Source of the DNA: Nitrospinota bacterium | Lineage (GTDB): Bacteria > Nitrospinota > Nitrospinia > SZUA-224 | Direction of reading: 5' to 3' | Length of the DNA stretch: 5,252 nucleotides | NCBI GenBank assembly: GCA_016212345.1 | Contig: JACRGM010000147.1 | Span: 1 to 5,252 of the forward strand | In this document: in pieces, positions 5,229-5,252 of the stretch | Position numbering within the stretch: the stretch's first letter is position 1 | How the letters are laid out: each line of letters starts with the position of its first letter | Made by a program: the position numbers and the translations under genes | Notes under the pieces: model-generated | Databases searched by the model: none | What the model was told of the DNA's origin: nothing | What the model saw: only the letters and a program-made list of their open reading frames with translations

Positions 5229-5252
5229 ATGATCCTTTTTGTTCACCTGCAC
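5229..5252 (+). CDS. possible start of a further gene (partial)
   Basis: ATG at 5229 opens a frame (MILFVHLH) that stays open to the window edge, 12 bases after the transporter stop. The only ribosome-binding hint is a weak GAG at 5221-5223. Eight codons are too few to judge; it may be the next gene of the run or chance. Confidence 0.2.

Overview
The window is a compact stretch of about 5.2 kb with all six convincing genes on the + strand, read as one envelope-biogenesis gene run. Base composition is AT-rich (by eye about 40% GC), with heavy use of AGG/AGA for arginine and ATA for isoleucine. A GT9 heptosyltransferase-type enzyme and a nucleotide-sugar epimerase imply a Gram-negative, LPS-making bacterium. 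The general style suggests an anaerobic or uncultured lineage of the Nitrospirota or deltaproteobacterial kind, but that placement is only an impression.

Layout: 1-167 is a leader with a 9-bp tandem repeat and at most tiny ORFs. 168-815 is a PAP2 lipid phosphatase whose true start appears to be a non-AUG codon. 812-1909 is a GT9 heptosyltransferase, joined to the PAP2 gene by an ATGA overlap. 1847-1971 is a 125-bp palindromic, MITE-like element that supplies the last 20 codons and stop of the glycosyltransferase. 1989-2945 is an extended SDR nucleotide-sugar 4-epimerase. 2974-3006 is a strong stem-loop. 3025-3240 is a 71-residue single-span membrane protein with a TTG start. 3237-3265 is a perfect GC-rich palindrome containing that gene's stop codon. 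3311-3958 is an exported protein with a YajG-like layout. 3969-5216 is an ArsB/NhaD/SLC13-superfamily transporter. A further gene may begin at 5229.

Functionally, the first three genes fit synthesis of lipid-linked or LPS-core sugars: a membrane phosphatase on a polyprenyl or lipid phosphate, a heptosyltransferase, and an epimerase making a UDP-sugar. The last three are envelope proteins (small membrane protein, periplasmic protein, ion/anion permease) whose link to the sugar genes rests on position alone. I see no defence system, CRISPR array, tRNA, rRNA or transposase. The most unusual content is the non-AUG start of the PAP2 gene and the inverted repeats sitting at three consecutive gene junctions, two of which hold the stop codon of the gene before them.
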